Notes: a model not told the origin generated them from the sequence alone. Positions 19,648 through 28,521 are shown, numbered from the stretch's first letter. The stretch is DNA of 64,000 nt from Propioniciclava tarda (GCF_900182665.1 NZ_FXTL01000013.1:32491-96490), one strand, 5' to 3'. Made by a program: numbers and translations.

Positions 19648-20628
19648 TCAGCGGAGGCGTCCGGCCAACTCCAAGGCCCAGTAGGTCAGGACGACGTCGG
19701 CTCCGGCGCGGACGATGCTCGTCACGGTCTCGTCGATGGCCCGGTCGCGGTCGATCCAGCCCCGGTGGGCGGCGGCCTCCACCATCGCGTACTCGCCGGA
19801 GACCTGATAGGCGGCCACGGGCACCGGCGAGACCGCGGCCACGTCCGAGATCACGTCGAGGTAGGCGCCCGCGGGCTTGACCATCACCAGGTCGGCGCCC
19901 TCCTCGATGTCGAGCAGGGCCTCGCGGAGGCCCTCGCGGCGGTTGGCCGGGTCCTGCTGGTAGGTCTTGCGGTCGCCCTGCAGGGACGAGCCGACGGCCT
20001 CGCGGAAGGGTCCGAAGAAGGCGGACGCGTACTTCGCCGCGTAGGCGAGGATCGCGGTGTCGGTGTGCCCGGAGGCGTCCAGGGCGGCGCGGATCACGGC
20101 CACCTGGCCGTCCATCATTCCGGAGGGGCCGACGACGTGGGCGCCGGCGCGTGCCTGCGCGACGGCCATCTCGGCGTACAGGGACAGGGTCGCGTCGTTG
20201 TCGACCCGTCCGCGGGCATCGAGGACGCCGCAGTGTCCGTGGTCGGTGTACTCGTCGAGGCAGGTGTCGGCCATGATCACGGTGGCGTCGCCAACGGCGT
20301 CCGCCACGGCGCGCAGGGCACGGTTCAAGATGCCGTCGACCCGGACGCCGCCGCTGCCGGAGGCGTCCTTGTGGTCGTCGGTGGGGACGCCGAACAGCAT
20401 GATGCCGCCTAATCCCGCCTCGGCGACGCGGCAGGCCTCGGCCTTGACGGACTCGAGCGTGTGCTGGACGACCCCGGGCAGCGACGAGATCGGCCGCGGA
20501 GCGTCGATGCCCTCGGCGACGAACACGGGCAGGATCAACTGGCCAGGATGGACCCGCGTTTCGCGGACGAGGTTCCGCATCGCGGCCGTCGTGCGCAGCC
20601 GTCGGGGTCGGTTCACGGGTGGCTTCAT
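19648..20628 (-). CDS. hemB: delta-aminolevulinic acid dehydratase (porphobilinogen synthase)
   Basis: Condenses two 5-aminolevulinates to porphobilinogen. 326 residues; the ATG at 20628 has an excellent AAAGGAG Shine-Dalgarno. Substrate lysines are visible in YAAKYASAFFGPFREAVGSS and in MVKPAGAYLDVI. The metal-site region is DTCLDEYTDHGHCGVL, which keeps two cysteines. The family signature is complete. Upstream lies the divergent secreted-protein gene with a nested inverted repeat between them. Confidence 0.97.
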   Translation of the reverse strand: MKPPVNRPRRLRTTAAMRNLVRETRVHPGQLILPVFVAEGIDAPRPISSLPGVVQHTLESVKAEACRVAEAGLGGIMLFGVPTDDHKDASGSGGVRVDGILNRALRAVADAVGDATVIMADTCLDEYTDHGHCGVLDARGRVDNDATLSLYAEMAVAQARAGAHVVGPSGMMDGQVAVIRAALDASGHTDTAILAYAAKYASAFFGPFREAVGSSLQGDRKTYQQDPANRREGLREALLDIEEGADLVMVKPAGAYLDVISDVAAVSPVPVAAYQVSGEYAMVEAAAHRGWIDRDRAIDETVTSIVRAGADVVLTYWALELAGRLR

Positions 20629-20693
20629 GGGGCTCCTTTGCAAGTTCACCCTACCGTCGGACGCCGAGTCGCGAGCCGTCTCGAAGGGCGGTT

Positions 20694-20733
20694 GCTGAGA
20701 GCCGCTCAGGTTGCGTCCTGAGAATCTCTCAGC
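20694..20733. promoter_or_regulatory. nested inverted repeat between hemB and the secreted-protein gene
   Basis: The outer arms GCTGAGAG (20694-20701) and CTCTCAGC (20726-20733) and the inner arms CTCAGG (20705-20710) and CCTGAG (20717-20722) are all perfect, with 3-base internal gaps and a 6-base loop. It lies 66 bases upstream of hemB and 45 bases upstream of the gene at 20779, in the shared divergent promoter region. It fits a regulator-binding site with four CTCAG-like half sites, or an RNA hairpin. Confidence 0.5.
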
Positions 20734-20778
20734 TAGCGTTCTACCTGTTCTCAACTTCTTGACAGCTGGAGTTTTCAC

Positions 20779-21714
20779 GTGACCAAGCCCCGCCGCGTTG
20801 CCGCAGGACATGCGCCGACGTCTGCTCGGTTGACCACTCCCCGTCATGCGGTTCCTCCCCGCCGCGCGATCGAGCCGATCCGCAGCGCGCGGCTGATGCC
20901 CTCCACCTCGGCCATGGCGACCACGGCGACCGTGTGCGCGCTGGCCGTGGCGACGGCGACCGCCGTCGCGGTGCCGGCGGCAGCCGCCGACGTGAGCCCG
21001 ACGTCGTCGGCCAACCTCCTGACCTCTGTTCCGTCCGAGGCGCTGGCTTTCACCACCATCACGCAGGGCAAGCGGTTCGTCCTGAACGAGGCCGTGCAGC
21101 TGTCTTCGGTCCAGCACGCCGCCGAGAAAGCCGCCGCCGACCAGGCCGCCGCGGCTGCCGCTGCGGGCCAGGCCGGTACGGCTGACAAGGCTGCCGCCGA
21201 CAAAGCTGCTGCTGACAAGGCTGCTGCAGCGAAGGCTGCCGCTGACAAGGCTGCTGCTGCGAAGTCGGCCGCCGCGAAGGCTGCGGTCACCAAGACCTCC
21301 GGGACGTCGGCCGTCGCCGTTCCCGCAGCCCCGGTCGCCGAGGTCGCGACGGGCAGCAGCCCCTTTGGCTCGGCGTCGAAGTACGGACTCAAGGGTGGCG
21401 CGGTGAAGACGTACTACGTCATCACGTCCCTCTTCCCCGGCATCAACTCCGTGGGTGGCTACCGGCCGTACAGCCTGTCGAACCACCAAAAGGGCCTCGC
21501 CATCGACTTCATGCTGACCCAGGGTGCCGAGTCGGCGCTGGGCTGGACGATCGCGAAGTACGCCGCCGCTCACGCCAGCGAGTTGAACATCAACCACATC
21601 ATCTTCGAGCAGCGCATCTGGACGCCCGGCAACCCCACGTGGCGCAAGATGGAGAACCGTGGCAGCGCCACCGCGAACCACATGGACCACGTCCACATCT
21701 CGATGAACAGCTGA
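20779..21714 (+). CDS. secreted protein with Ala/Lys repeat and ARB_07466-like C-terminal domain
   Basis: 311 residues. The N-terminus is long and Arg-rich, then a hydrophobic stretch (about 46-70, TATVCALAVATATAVAVPAAAA) serves as a signal peptide with an Ala-x-Ala site. Residues about 115-180 are a low-complexity region built of DKAAADKAAAAK units, probably a helical spacer across the cell wall. The C-terminal 110 residues (VKTYYVITSLFPGINSVGGYR, NHQKGLAIDFML, NHMDHVHIS) match a secreted-enzyme domain with conserved His and Asp, resembling D,D-peptidase-type metal sites. GTG start with CTGGAG upstream. A peptidoglycan-related role is inferred. Confidence 0.78.
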   Translation: MTKPRRVAAGHAPTSARLTTPRHAVPPRRAIEPIRSARLMPSTSAMATTATVCALAVATATAVAVPAAAADVSPTSSANLLTSVPSEALAFTTITQGKRFVLNEAVQLSSVQHAAEKAAADQAAAAAAAGQAGTADKAAADKAAADKAAAAKAAADKAAAAKSAAAKAAVTKTSGTSAVAVPAAPVAEVATGSSPFGSASKYGLKGGAVKTYYVITSLFPGINSVGGYRPYSLSNHQKGLAIDFMLTQGAESALGWTIAKYAAAHASELNINHIIFEQRIWTPGNPTWRKMENRGSATANHMDHVHISMNS

Positions 21715-21732
21715 GAGCTCATCAAGAACGCA

Positions 21733-21761
21733 GGGCCGCCTCTTCGGAGGCGGCCCTTCTT
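21733..21761 (+). terminator. intrinsic terminator with TTCG loop
   Basis: GGGCCGCCTC (21733-21742) pairs perfectly with GAGGCGGCCC (21747-21756) around a TTCG tetraloop, followed by TTCTT. It lies 19 bases after the secreted-protein stop and just before the convergent kinase-like gene, so it may end transcripts from both sides. Confidence 0.85.
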
Positions 21762-21784
21762 GCGTCCTCGGACGTCGGGACGGC

Positions 21785-22333
21785 TCAGCGACCGTCGAGT
21801 TGGCTGAGCAAAGCTCGGTAGGTCGCGTCCGGATCGGCCCTGACGCTGGTGAGCACGACGGCGTCCGGACGCCGAGGCAGGATCGCGAGCAGGCTGGCGA
21901 GCATCCCGCGCAGGAAGACGTCGCCGCCCTGCTCGTCGACGATCGTCCTGTTGTGGCGGTCCCACGTGGTCTCGTCCGGTCGGTCGGTGAAGCGCGCGAC
22001 GCACTCGTCGGCGTCCGCCAGCAGGACGATCTCGCGAAAGTCGGCCCCGGCCGATCGAGCCGAGGCCGCGAACGCCTCGATCTCGTCCAGTCGCGCGAGG
22101 TACTGCGGCAGCACCACGTCGTGGCCCCCGGCCAGGTGCGCCCTCGCCATCGCCCGGGCCGCGGGACGCAACAACAGATGGGTGTCGTTGGCCGGATCCG
22201 TCCAGCCGCCCACGAGCGGGAGCAGCCGATCGATGTCGAGGTTCAGGGTCCCCGGGTGCTCGTCGGCGTACCGGGCCGCGAGCGTGGACTTGCCGATCGC
22301 CGGGGGGCCGTTGAGGTGGATGAGCCTGGCCAT
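21785..22333 (-). CDS. P-loop kinase-like ATP-binding protein
   Basis: 182 residues with an N-terminal Walker A motif, IHLNGPPAIGKSTLAARYA, and an Asp-rich second block LNLDIDRLLPLVGGW, as in small AAA/chloramphenicol-phosphotransferase-like kinases. The lid region holds ARFTDRPDETTWDRHNRTIV. The substrate is unknown. It lies 6 bases downstream of hemCD on the same strand and is probably co-transcribed with the heme operon, though a heme role is not implied by the sequence. Confidence 0.75.
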   Translation of the reverse strand: MARLIHLNGPPAIGKSTLAARYADEHPGTLNLDIDRLLPLVGGWTDPANDTHLLLRPAARAMARAHLAGGHDVVLPQYLARLDEIEAFAASARSAGADFREIVLLADADECVARFTDRPDETTWDRHNRTIVDEQGGDVFLRGMLASLLAILPRRPDAVVLTSVRADPDATYRALLSQLDGR

Positions 22334-22339
22334 GACTTC

Positions 22340-24016
22340 TCAGCCCAGCGCCGCGATGACGGCGGCGACGAGGCCGGAGGCGTCCTGGGTGGGCGCGACG
22401 GCGTCCACCCGCAGACCCAGGTCGGAAGCCGCCGCTGCGGTCGGCGATCCGAACGCCACGATCCGCGTCCGCTCGGGCGGTGGGCCGAGGAGGGTGCTCA
22501 CCGCCTGGGCGATCGATCCGGAGGTGAGGGCCACGGCGTCGTAGAAGCCGCGCCTCCAGGCCTCGTGGAGGCCGGCCGGGGCGTCCGACAGCGTCTGGGT
22601 GGTGTAGGTCGGGATGGAGACGACCGTCCAGTCCTTGGCGCGCAGGGCCTTGGCGAGCGTCGGCTTGGCCAACGCGGAGCACGGCAGCAGGACGCGTCCT
22701 GGACCCGACGGGAAGATGGCCGCGAGCGACTCGGCCGTCATCGACCCGGTGGGACTCAGGGCGACCCGGACGCCGGCGTCCTCGAGGGCGCGACGCGTGG
22801 CCGAGCCGACGGCGGCGACACCGGACCTGCCCAGCGCGGCCGGGTCGTAGCCCTGGTCGAGCAGCACCTGGACGGCGGTCGGCGACGTGAAGATCACCCA
22901 GTTCGCGTCCCGTGGGAGGCGCGGGAAGCGTTCGATCACGGTCTCCGTCAGCGGGACGCAGTCGACGTCGGCGCCAGCCGCGCGGAGGGCGTCCGCCAGT
23001 GCGCCGTCGGCGCGGGGTAGCAGGACGCGGCGTCCGATGAGGTCGGTCGACCCACTCGGCGACCACAGGGCCTGATCGTCGTGGAAGTCGGGCAGTTGGC
23101 TGGCCCGGGTCGCACCCAGCGGGGTCACCTCGGCCGCGCCTGACGACAGCAGGGACCGGGCGGCGCGGCGTCCGAGAGCCTCGGGATCGTCGTCCGGGGT
23201 GGCCTCGACGGTGCGGCCGGCGACCTTGGTGCCGTCGGCGCTGAGCACCTTGACCGCGAGGCCGACGCGTCCGCCACGACGCTCGCACAGGGCGCCGACC
23301 GGGGCGGCGCAGCCCGCGCCCAGCTCGGCCAGGACGGCCCGTTCGGCGGTGGCCGCGAAGCGGGTGTCGGGGTCGTCCAGCGCGGCGAGGGCGGCCAGCA
23401 CGTCCGCGGCGTCGGCCCGGCACTCGACGGCGAGCGCCCCTTGCGCCGGGGCGGGCAGCAGGGCGTGCAGGACGTCGGTCACGGCGTCCGAGAGTCCGAG
23501 CCGGGCGAGCCCGGCAGCCGCGAGAACGACGGCGTCCAGGTCGGCGTCCGGGCCCTGGGCGCGGGCCAGGCGGGTGCCGACGTTGCCGCGGATCTCGACC
23601 AGGACCAGGTCGGGCCGCAGGGCTCGGAGTTGGGCCGAGCGGCGCGGCGACCCCGTGCCAACGCGGGCCCCGCGGGGCAGGCGCGCCAGGGTGAGTCCGT
23701 CGCGGGCGCAGAGCACGTCGTGCCAGTCCTCACGGGTCGGCACCGCGCCGATGACGAGCCCGGTGACGGGGGCGGTCGGCAGGTCCTTGAACGAGTGGAC
23801 GGCGATGTCGACGGTGCCCGCGAGCAGTGCCTCGCGCAGGGCCGCGGCGAACACCCCGGTGCCGCCGGAGGTCACGAGCGAGCCAGTCGTCACGTCGCCC
23901 TCGGTCTTGATGACGCGCAGCTCGACGTCATGGCCGAGCGCGCGTAGGGCGCCCGCGACCGTGCCCGACTGGATGGTGGCCAGCTGCGATCCGCGCGTCC
24001 CGAGAACGATCTTCAC
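22340..24016 (-). CDS. hemCD: fused porphobilinogen deaminase / uroporphyrinogen-III synthase
   Basis: 558-residue bifunctional enzyme. Residues 1 to about 305 are HemC: GTRGSQLATIQS, HSFKDLP, GTGSPRRSAQL, and dipyrromethane-cofactor Cys236 in GAGCAAPVGA. After a short linker, residues about 325-558 are HemD: IGRRVLLPRADGALADAL, NWVIFTSPTAVQVLL and DAVALTSGSIAQAV. Together they turn porphobilinogen into uroporphyrinogen III, so the unstable hydroxymethylbilane could pass between domains. The GTG start at 24016 overlaps the hemY stop (GTGA). There is no stop codon or frameshift between the domains. Confidence 0.93.
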   Translation of the reverse strand: MKIVLGTRGSQLATIQSGTVAGALRALGHDVELRVIKTEGDVTTGSLVTSGGTGVFAAALREALLAGTVDIAVHSFKDLPTAPVTGLVIGAVPTREDWHDVLCARDGLTLARLPRGARVGTGSPRRSAQLRALRPDLVLVEIRGNVGTRLARAQGPDADLDAVVLAAAGLARLGLSDAVTDVLHALLPAPAQGALAVECRADAADVLAALAALDDPDTRFAATAERAVLAELGAGCAAPVGALCERRGGRVGLAVKVLSADGTKVAGRTVEATPDDDPEALGRRAARSLLSSGAAEVTPLGATRASQLPDFHDDQALWSPSGSTDLIGRRVLLPRADGALADALRAAGADVDCVPLTETVIERFPRLPRDANWVIFTSPTAVQVLLDQGYDPAALGRSGVAAVGSATRRALEDAGVRVALSPTGSMTAESLAAIFPSGPGRVLLPCSALAKPTLAKALRAKDWTVVSIPTYTTQTLSDAPAGLHEAWRRGFYDAVALTSGSIAQAVSTLLGPPPERTRIVAFGSPTAAAASDLGLRVDAVAPTQDASGLVAAVIAALG

Positions 24017-25452
24017 GGGGCCACCGTAGCCAGTTTCGCGCCGACCGCCGCCGCGTGCGGGAGGACCGCGGCCAGCCCCGTCCCCGCGCACCAGGCGCCG
24101 GTGATGCCGAGTCCGGGCAGGCCGGACGCGTCGGCGTCCAACTGGGCGACGCGCGCCCGATGGGCGAGCGTCTGCGGGGGCAGCGAGTTGGGGAAGCGGA
24201 CGGTGTGAGCCCCGCGCACGTGTTCGACGCCGACGTGGACGCCGAGCAGCGTCGAGACGTCGGCGAGGGTCTCGCCGAGCGGCGGCTCGACGGTCGGCGT
24301 CCCGGCGCGGCCGTAGGAGACGCGCAGCACGTGGTGGCCGCCACGTTCGCGGACCCACGGCCACTTCACCGAGTAGTGGGTGAGGGCCTTGCACGCGACG
24401 CGCGGCTGGTCGCCCGGACGCGGCGGCGTGACCAACAGCCCAGACCCGCGCGGTGCGGCGTCCAGGGCGGGGCAGTCGAGCGCGAGATCGACGCTGAGCA
24501 GGTCAGCTCCGCGGGGGAGCGTCCAGTCGCCGATCGACAGTTCGGGGATGCGGCGGAGCAGGTCCAGGGCGGCGCGTCCGTCGAGGGCGATCACGAGGCG
24601 GGGGGTCCGCAGCGTGGTGGGCTGGCCGAGCGGCGTCCGGGGCAGGTGTGGCTCGCCCGGCGATGCGGCGTTGTCGATGGTGACCAGCCAGGACACCCCG
24701 TCGCGCCGGACGTCGGTCACCATCATCTCGGGGTAGATCTCGCCGCCGCGCGCTTCGATGTCGGACGCCAGCGCCTGCGGCAGCCGGAACATGCCTCCCA
24801 CAACGCTGGACACCACCGCGCCGGCGGGCGCAGAGGCCCGGATAGCCCGCGCGGCGGCGGTCAGCGAGCCCTCGGCGGCGACCGTCGCGCGCAGTCCGGG
24901 GACGATGGTGTCGACGGCCAGCTCGGCCGGATCCGCGCTGTGGACGCCGCCGGCGATGGGCTCGACCAGAACGTCCAGGACCTCCCGGCCGAGGCGGGCG
25001 GTCACGAAGGAGGCGAGGTCGTCGGCGTCCGAGCCGATCTCGGAGCCCATCACGAGGTCCTCGCGCGCGCGGGCGAGGCCGGCGGGGGAGAGGGCGCGGA
25101 CGACGTCCGGATCGTCGAGCGAGGTCGGGATGCCCAGGACGCCGTGCGGGATCTCAAAGGCGTGGCCGCCGTCGGCGTGCGACCAGATCCAGGAGCGGCC
25201 GGACGGGTCCAGCACCTCGAGCCCCAGGTCGCGACAGAGCTGGGCGGCATAACGCGAGCGCTTGGCGAACGACTCCGCGCCGAGGTCGACAGCGACGCCG
25301 CCGAGGTCGTCGCCGAAGACGAGCCCGCCGACCCGATGCCGGGCCTCGATCACCAGCGGTTGGACGCCGGCCATCGCCAACTCCCGGGCCGCGTTCAGCC
25401 CCGCCAGACCGCCGCCGACGACGACGGCCGGTAGGTCGTCGACGTCGCTCAT
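24013..25452 (-). CDS. hemY: coproporphyrinogen III / protoporphyrinogen oxidase (HemY/CgoX type)
   Basis: 479-residue FAD enzyme. The N-terminal dinucleotide fold VVVGGGLAGLNAARELA is followed by EARHRVGGLVFGDDLGG. The GG-motif and the PIAGGVHSADP block are those of the oxygen-dependent HemY family, and the C-terminal FAD contact is GLPGLGITGAWCAGTGL. Because hemQ is present and no hemF, hemN or hemJ is visible, the likely reaction is oxidation of coproporphyrinogen III to coproporphyrin III. Four-base overlaps couple it to hemCD downstream and to the unknown gene upstream. Confidence 0.92.
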   Translation of the reverse strand: MSDVDDLPAVVVGGGLAGLNAARELAMAGVQPLVIEARHRVGGLVFGDDLGGVAVDLGAESFAKRSRYAAQLCRDLGLEVLDPSGRSWIWSHADGGHAFEIPHGVLGIPTSLDDPDVVRALSPAGLARAREDLVMGSEIGSDADDLASFVTARLGREVLDVLVEPIAGGVHSADPAELAVDTIVPGLRATVAAEGSLTAAARAIRASAPAGAVVSSVVGGMFRLPQALASDIEARGGEIYPEMMVTDVRRDGVSWLVTIDNAASPGEPHLPRTPLGQPTTLRTPRLVIALDGRAALDLLRRIPELSIGDWTLPRGADLLSVDLALDCPALDAAPRGSGLLVTPPRPGDQPRVACKALTHYSVKWPWVRERGGHHVLRVSYGRAGTPTVEPPLGETLADVSTLLGVHVGVEHVRGAHTVRFPNSLPPQTLAHRARVAQLDADASGLPGLGITGAWCAGTGLAAVLPHAAAVGAKLATVAP

Positions 25453-26045
25453 CGGTCGCCCGTCGTCAGTCGGGCCGTCGCGAACAAGGCCGTCCGCCCA
25501 TCAACTGACTGAACGTGAAGCGTGCCGCCGCCCTGGTCGGGCACCGCGAGAGCGAGCCCGCTGGAGAAGAAGCTGGCAGACCCCTCCGCGTTGGCGCCGG
25601 AGGCCATCAGGTCGCGGACGTGCGGAGGGATGTCGAACGGAGAGCCCGCCTGCTGGGGGAAGGGGTGTTGCTCAGGCGCGGGGCCGCGGCCCTCACGACG
25701 AAGCGCGCCGATCAGGACGTCCGAGAGCCGCGTCGCGCCGCCGGGGTAGGTGGTCAAGTCCGTTGGCCACACGGCCCGCTGGCTGGTGTAGCGCGCGTGG
25801 CGCCGGTCGACGTGAGCGGGCTCGGCAGGGGTCCAGGCGATGTCGTATTCGGCGGTCACTGCATCGGCCAGGCGGGCGACGAGGCCGTCGTACGCCTCGG
25901 CCTCGGAGAGCGTGATCGGTCCTCCGACACCACCGAACGGCGGCATGGCGTCCCGGAGACCTTTCAGGTCGCGGAAGAACCGGAACAGTCCGAACAGCCC
26001 TCGATACTCGCGCGACTGCCCGTCCCACGGGCCTGGACCACTCAT
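25449..26045 (-). CDS. unrecognised protein embedded in the heme operon (198 aa)
   Basis: I cannot assign a family. Its ATG overlaps the hemE stop and its stop overlaps the hemY start, both as ATGA, so it is made in step with heme enzymes. The N-terminus has an aromatic/basic helix (YRGLFGLFRFFRDLKGL). The middle has DIAWTPAEPAHVDRRHARYTS and the C-terminus a Ser/Gly-rich beta region. There is no signal peptide or membrane segment and no cysteine. It contains one GGACGC/GCGTCC motif in 597 bases, against 13 each in hemE and hemY, which suggests it entered the operon later. Heme binding or enzyme regulation would be guesses. Confidence 0.8.
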   Translation of the reverse strand: MSGPGPWDGQSREYRGLFGLFRFFRDLKGLRDAMPPFGGVGGPITLSEAEAYDGLVARLADAVTAEYDIAWTPAEPAHVDRRHARYTSQRAVWPTDLTTYPGGATRLSDVLIGALRREGRGPAPEQHPFPQQAGSPFDIPPHVRDLMASGANAEGSASFFSSGLALAVPDQGGGTLHVQSVDGRTALFATARLTTGDR

Positions 26046-27076
26046 GCGGGCAGCGAGTGGATCAGCGCGACCAGGCGCGTCAGCACGTCCGGATCGGTCT
26101 CCGGCGGGACGCCGTGGCCCAGGTTGACCACGTGGCCGGGCGCGCGGCGTCCACGCTCGACGACGTCACGGGTGGCCGCCTCCAGGGCGTCCCAGCCGGA
26201 CGCGAGCAGCGCCGGGTCGATGTTGCCCTGCAGCGGCTTGCCCGGGACCAGCGAGGCGGCCTCGTCGAGAGGAGTCCGGTAGTCGACGCCGACGGCGTCC
26301 GCTCCCTTGGCCATCTCGGCCAGCAGGTGCCCGGTGCCCGTGCCGAAGTGCAGCCGCGGGGCGCCCTCGACCAGGGCCAATGCCTCGCGCGAGAACGGGG
26401 CCACGCGCGCGGCGTAGTCGGCCAGCGAGAGCGAGCCGCACCAGCTGTCGAACAGCTGCACCGCGGACGCCCCCGCCGCGACCTGGGCCGCCATGAACTC
26501 GCCGGAGATGCGGGCACACCAGGTCAGCAGCGCGTTCCACGACGCGGGGTCGGCGTGCATCATCGCGCGGGCGGCCAGGTGGTCGCGGCTCGGCCGCCCC
26601 TCGACGAGGTACGCCGCCAGGGTGAACGGGGCGCCGGCGAAGCCGATCAGCGGCGTCCAGGACGCGTCACCCGAGGGCGTCTGGCTCAACTCGGCGACGA
26701 CCAGCCGGACGGCGTCCGTGATGGCCGAGACGTCGCCCAACTCGCGCGTGACGAGGGCGGCGACGTCGGACGCGGTGCGGACGGGGGCGTCCATCACGGG
26801 GCCGATCCCGGGCGCGATGTCGACGCCGACGCCGGCCAGCTTGAGCGGGACCATGATGTCGGAGAAGAAGATCGCGGCGTCCACGTTGTGGCGGCGGACG
26901 GGCTGCAGCGTGATCTCGGCGGCCAGCTCGGGACGCAGGCACGAGTCCAGCATGGCGACGCCGCGGCGCACCTCGCGGTACTCGGGCAGCGACCGTCCGG
27001 CCTGCCTCATGAACCACACCGGCAGGGTGCGTGGGCGGGTGCCCGCGAGGGCCTGCAGCAGCGGTGGCGTCGTCAC
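26042..27076 (-). CDS. hemE: uroporphyrinogen decarboxylase
   Basis: Removes four acetate carboxyls from uroporphyrinogen III to give coproporphyrinogen III. 344 residues from the GTG at 27076. The two family signatures are present: PVWFMRQAGRSLPEYR near the N-terminus (catalytic Arg) and the IGFAGAPFTLAAYLVEG block. The catalytic Asp is in FFSDIMVPL. The upstream open frame is rejected because the signature lies close to this GTG. It heads the minus-strand heme operon hemE, unknown, hemY, hemCD and is divergent from hemA across 89 bases. Confidence 0.96.
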   Translation of the reverse strand: MTTPPLLQALAGTRPRTLPVWFMRQAGRSLPEYREVRRGVAMLDSCLRPELAAEITLQPVRRHNVDAAIFFSDIMVPLKLAGVGVDIAPGIGPVMDAPVRTASDVAALVTRELGDVSAITDAVRLVVAELSQTPSGDASWTPLIGFAGAPFTLAAYLVEGRPSRDHLAARAMMHADPASWNALLTWCARISGEFMAAQVAAGASAVQLFDSWCGSLSLADYAARVAPFSREALALVEGAPRLHFGTGTGHLLAEMAKGADAVGVDYRTPLDEAASLVPGKPLQGNIDPALLASGWDALEAATRDVVERGRRAPGHVVNLGHGVPPETDPDVLTRLVALIHSLPA

Positions 27077-27165
27077 GGATGCGATTGTGCCGTAGATCGA
27101 CACCCCGGAGGGTATGGTGCGGGGTCGTAGGCAGAAGGTCGGATTGCTCGCCTCCTGAGGATCTA
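27077..27165. promoter_or_regulatory. divergent hemE/hemA promoter region
   Basis: 89 bases separate the two heme operons, so both promoters must lie here or inside the genes. A TATGGT at 27113-27118 could be a -10 element for hemA, but no well-spaced -35 is visible. GAGG at 27157-27160 is the hemA ribosome-binding site. No operator palindrome stands out. Confidence 0.4.
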
Positions 27166-28521
27166 TTGAATAGCGACACTGTGGCACTGCACCTCTTTTC
27201 GATCCACCACGCTGACCATGGCCTCGCGGCCGTGGAGCGGGTGGCACCGGCGGTCCCCGGCCTGGCGAAGCGGCTAGTCTCGCCCGGGTCCGGCGTCCGC
27301 GGAGCCGTCGTGCTGTCCACCTGTAATCGTGTCGAGATCTACCTGGACGCCACCGAAACACCCCGCACGTTGGCGACACTGATTCGCGAAGAGCTGACGA
27401 GCCACCTGTTTCTCGGGCGCCATGATGAAATCCAGCTGCGGTCGCGGCATGCCACGGAGGTGCTCTGGCACCTGTTCGAGGTGGGCGCTGGGCTGGATTC
27501 GCTGGTCGTCGGCGAGCGCGAGATCGCGGGTCAGCTGAAGCGTGCACTGCAGGCCGCGCGACGCGAGGGGACGGCGTCCTGGCTGCTGTCCGACAGCATC
27601 GAACAGGCGCTTCGGACGTCCCGTCGCGTCGCCCATCTGACTCATCTGGCCGCCAACGGGCGTTCGGTGGTCTCGGTCGGGCTCGACCTGCTGCGCCGGG
27701 ACTGGGCGACCTCGCGCGTCCTGCTGCTGGGCACGGGTGCCTACGCCGGCGCGGTCGTCGCCGATCTGGCGAACAGGGGCTGCCGGGCCATCGCGGTGCA
27801 CTCGTCTTCCGGACGCGCGGCGGCTTTCGCCGCCTCTCACGGAGTCGCGGCCGTGGACGGCTCCATCGCGGACGCCCTCGCCGCCGCCGACGTCGTGGTC
27901 ACCTGCCGCGGCGTGGGGACGCCGATCCTGACCGTTGCCGGCGTCGAGGCCGCCATGGCCGGACGCCCCGGGCGCGGCCTGGACGTCGTCGACCTCGCGC
28001 TGGCGCGGGACGCCGAGTCCGGCGTCGGGCTCGTGCCCGGCGTCCGACTGGTCGACTTGGCCGTGATCCAACGGCACGTGCCGAACGCGTCCGCCGACGA
28101 GGTGACGCACGCCGAGCAGCTGGTCGCCGAGGGCGTCCACGACCTGCTCGCCAAGCTCAACGGACGCCAGCTCGATCCGGCGATCGTGGCCCTGCGCGAC
28201 AACGTGACGTCGATGGTGGACGACGAAATCGGACGCCTCCCGCAGGGGCGTCCGGTGACCGGTGAAGAAGCCGCCCACGCCCTGCGCCGACTGGCCGCGC
28301 GGCTGATCCACGAGCCGTCCGTGCGAGCCCGCAAGGCCGCCGAGCAGGGCCGCGGCGAGACCTACCTGGCCGCGTTGAGCGAGCTGTACGGCATCGAGCC
28401 GGACACGTCGGCGTCCTGGGGGTGCGTGGTTGACCCCGACACGCTCGACACCGAACGCTGCCCGATCGTGGGCTACGACCTCACGGATCTCGGCGAGATC
28501 CGCCGCCGGGAGGCGATGTGA
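27166..28521 (+). CDS. hemA: glutamyl-tRNA reductase
   Basis: First committed enzyme of C5-pathway tetrapyrrole synthesis; it reduces glutamyl-tRNA to glutamate-1-semialdehyde, the HemL substrate. 451 residues. Catalytic Cys53 lies in VVLSTCNRVEIYL, and the GAGLDSLVVGEREIAGQLKRAL signature follows. The NADPH domain holds VLLLGTGAYAG. The TTG at 27166 is chosen because GAGG sits five bases before it, whereas the GTG at 27181 has none; this decides the N-terminus MNSDTVALHLFS. Its stop overlaps the hemH start (ATGTGA context). Confidence 0.96.
   Translation: MNSDTVALHLFSIHHADHGLAAVERVAPAVPGLAKRLVSPGSGVRGAVVLSTCNRVEIYLDATETPRTLATLIREELTSHLFLGRHDEIQLRSRHATEVLWHLFEVGAGLDSLVVGEREIAGQLKRALQAARREGTASWLLSDSIEQALRTSRRVAHLTHLAANGRSVVSVGLDLLRRDWATSRVLLLGTGAYAGAVVADLANRGCRAIAVHSSSGRAAAFAASHGVAAVDGSIADALAAADVVVTCRGVGTPILTVAGVEAAMAGRPGRGLDVVDLALARDAESGVGLVPGVRLVDLAVIQRHVPNASADEVTHAEQLVAEGVHDLLAKLNGRQLDPAIVALRDNVTSMVDDEIGRLPQGRPVTGEEAAHALRRLAARLIHEPSVRARKAAEQGRGETYLAALSELYGIEPDTSASWGCVVDPDTLDTERCPIVGYDLTDLGEIRRREAM

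Noticed and set aside
20759..20764. TTGACA as a -35 box for the gene at 20779
   Set aside because: It lies only 14 bases before the start codon, leaving no room for a -10 element and leader.
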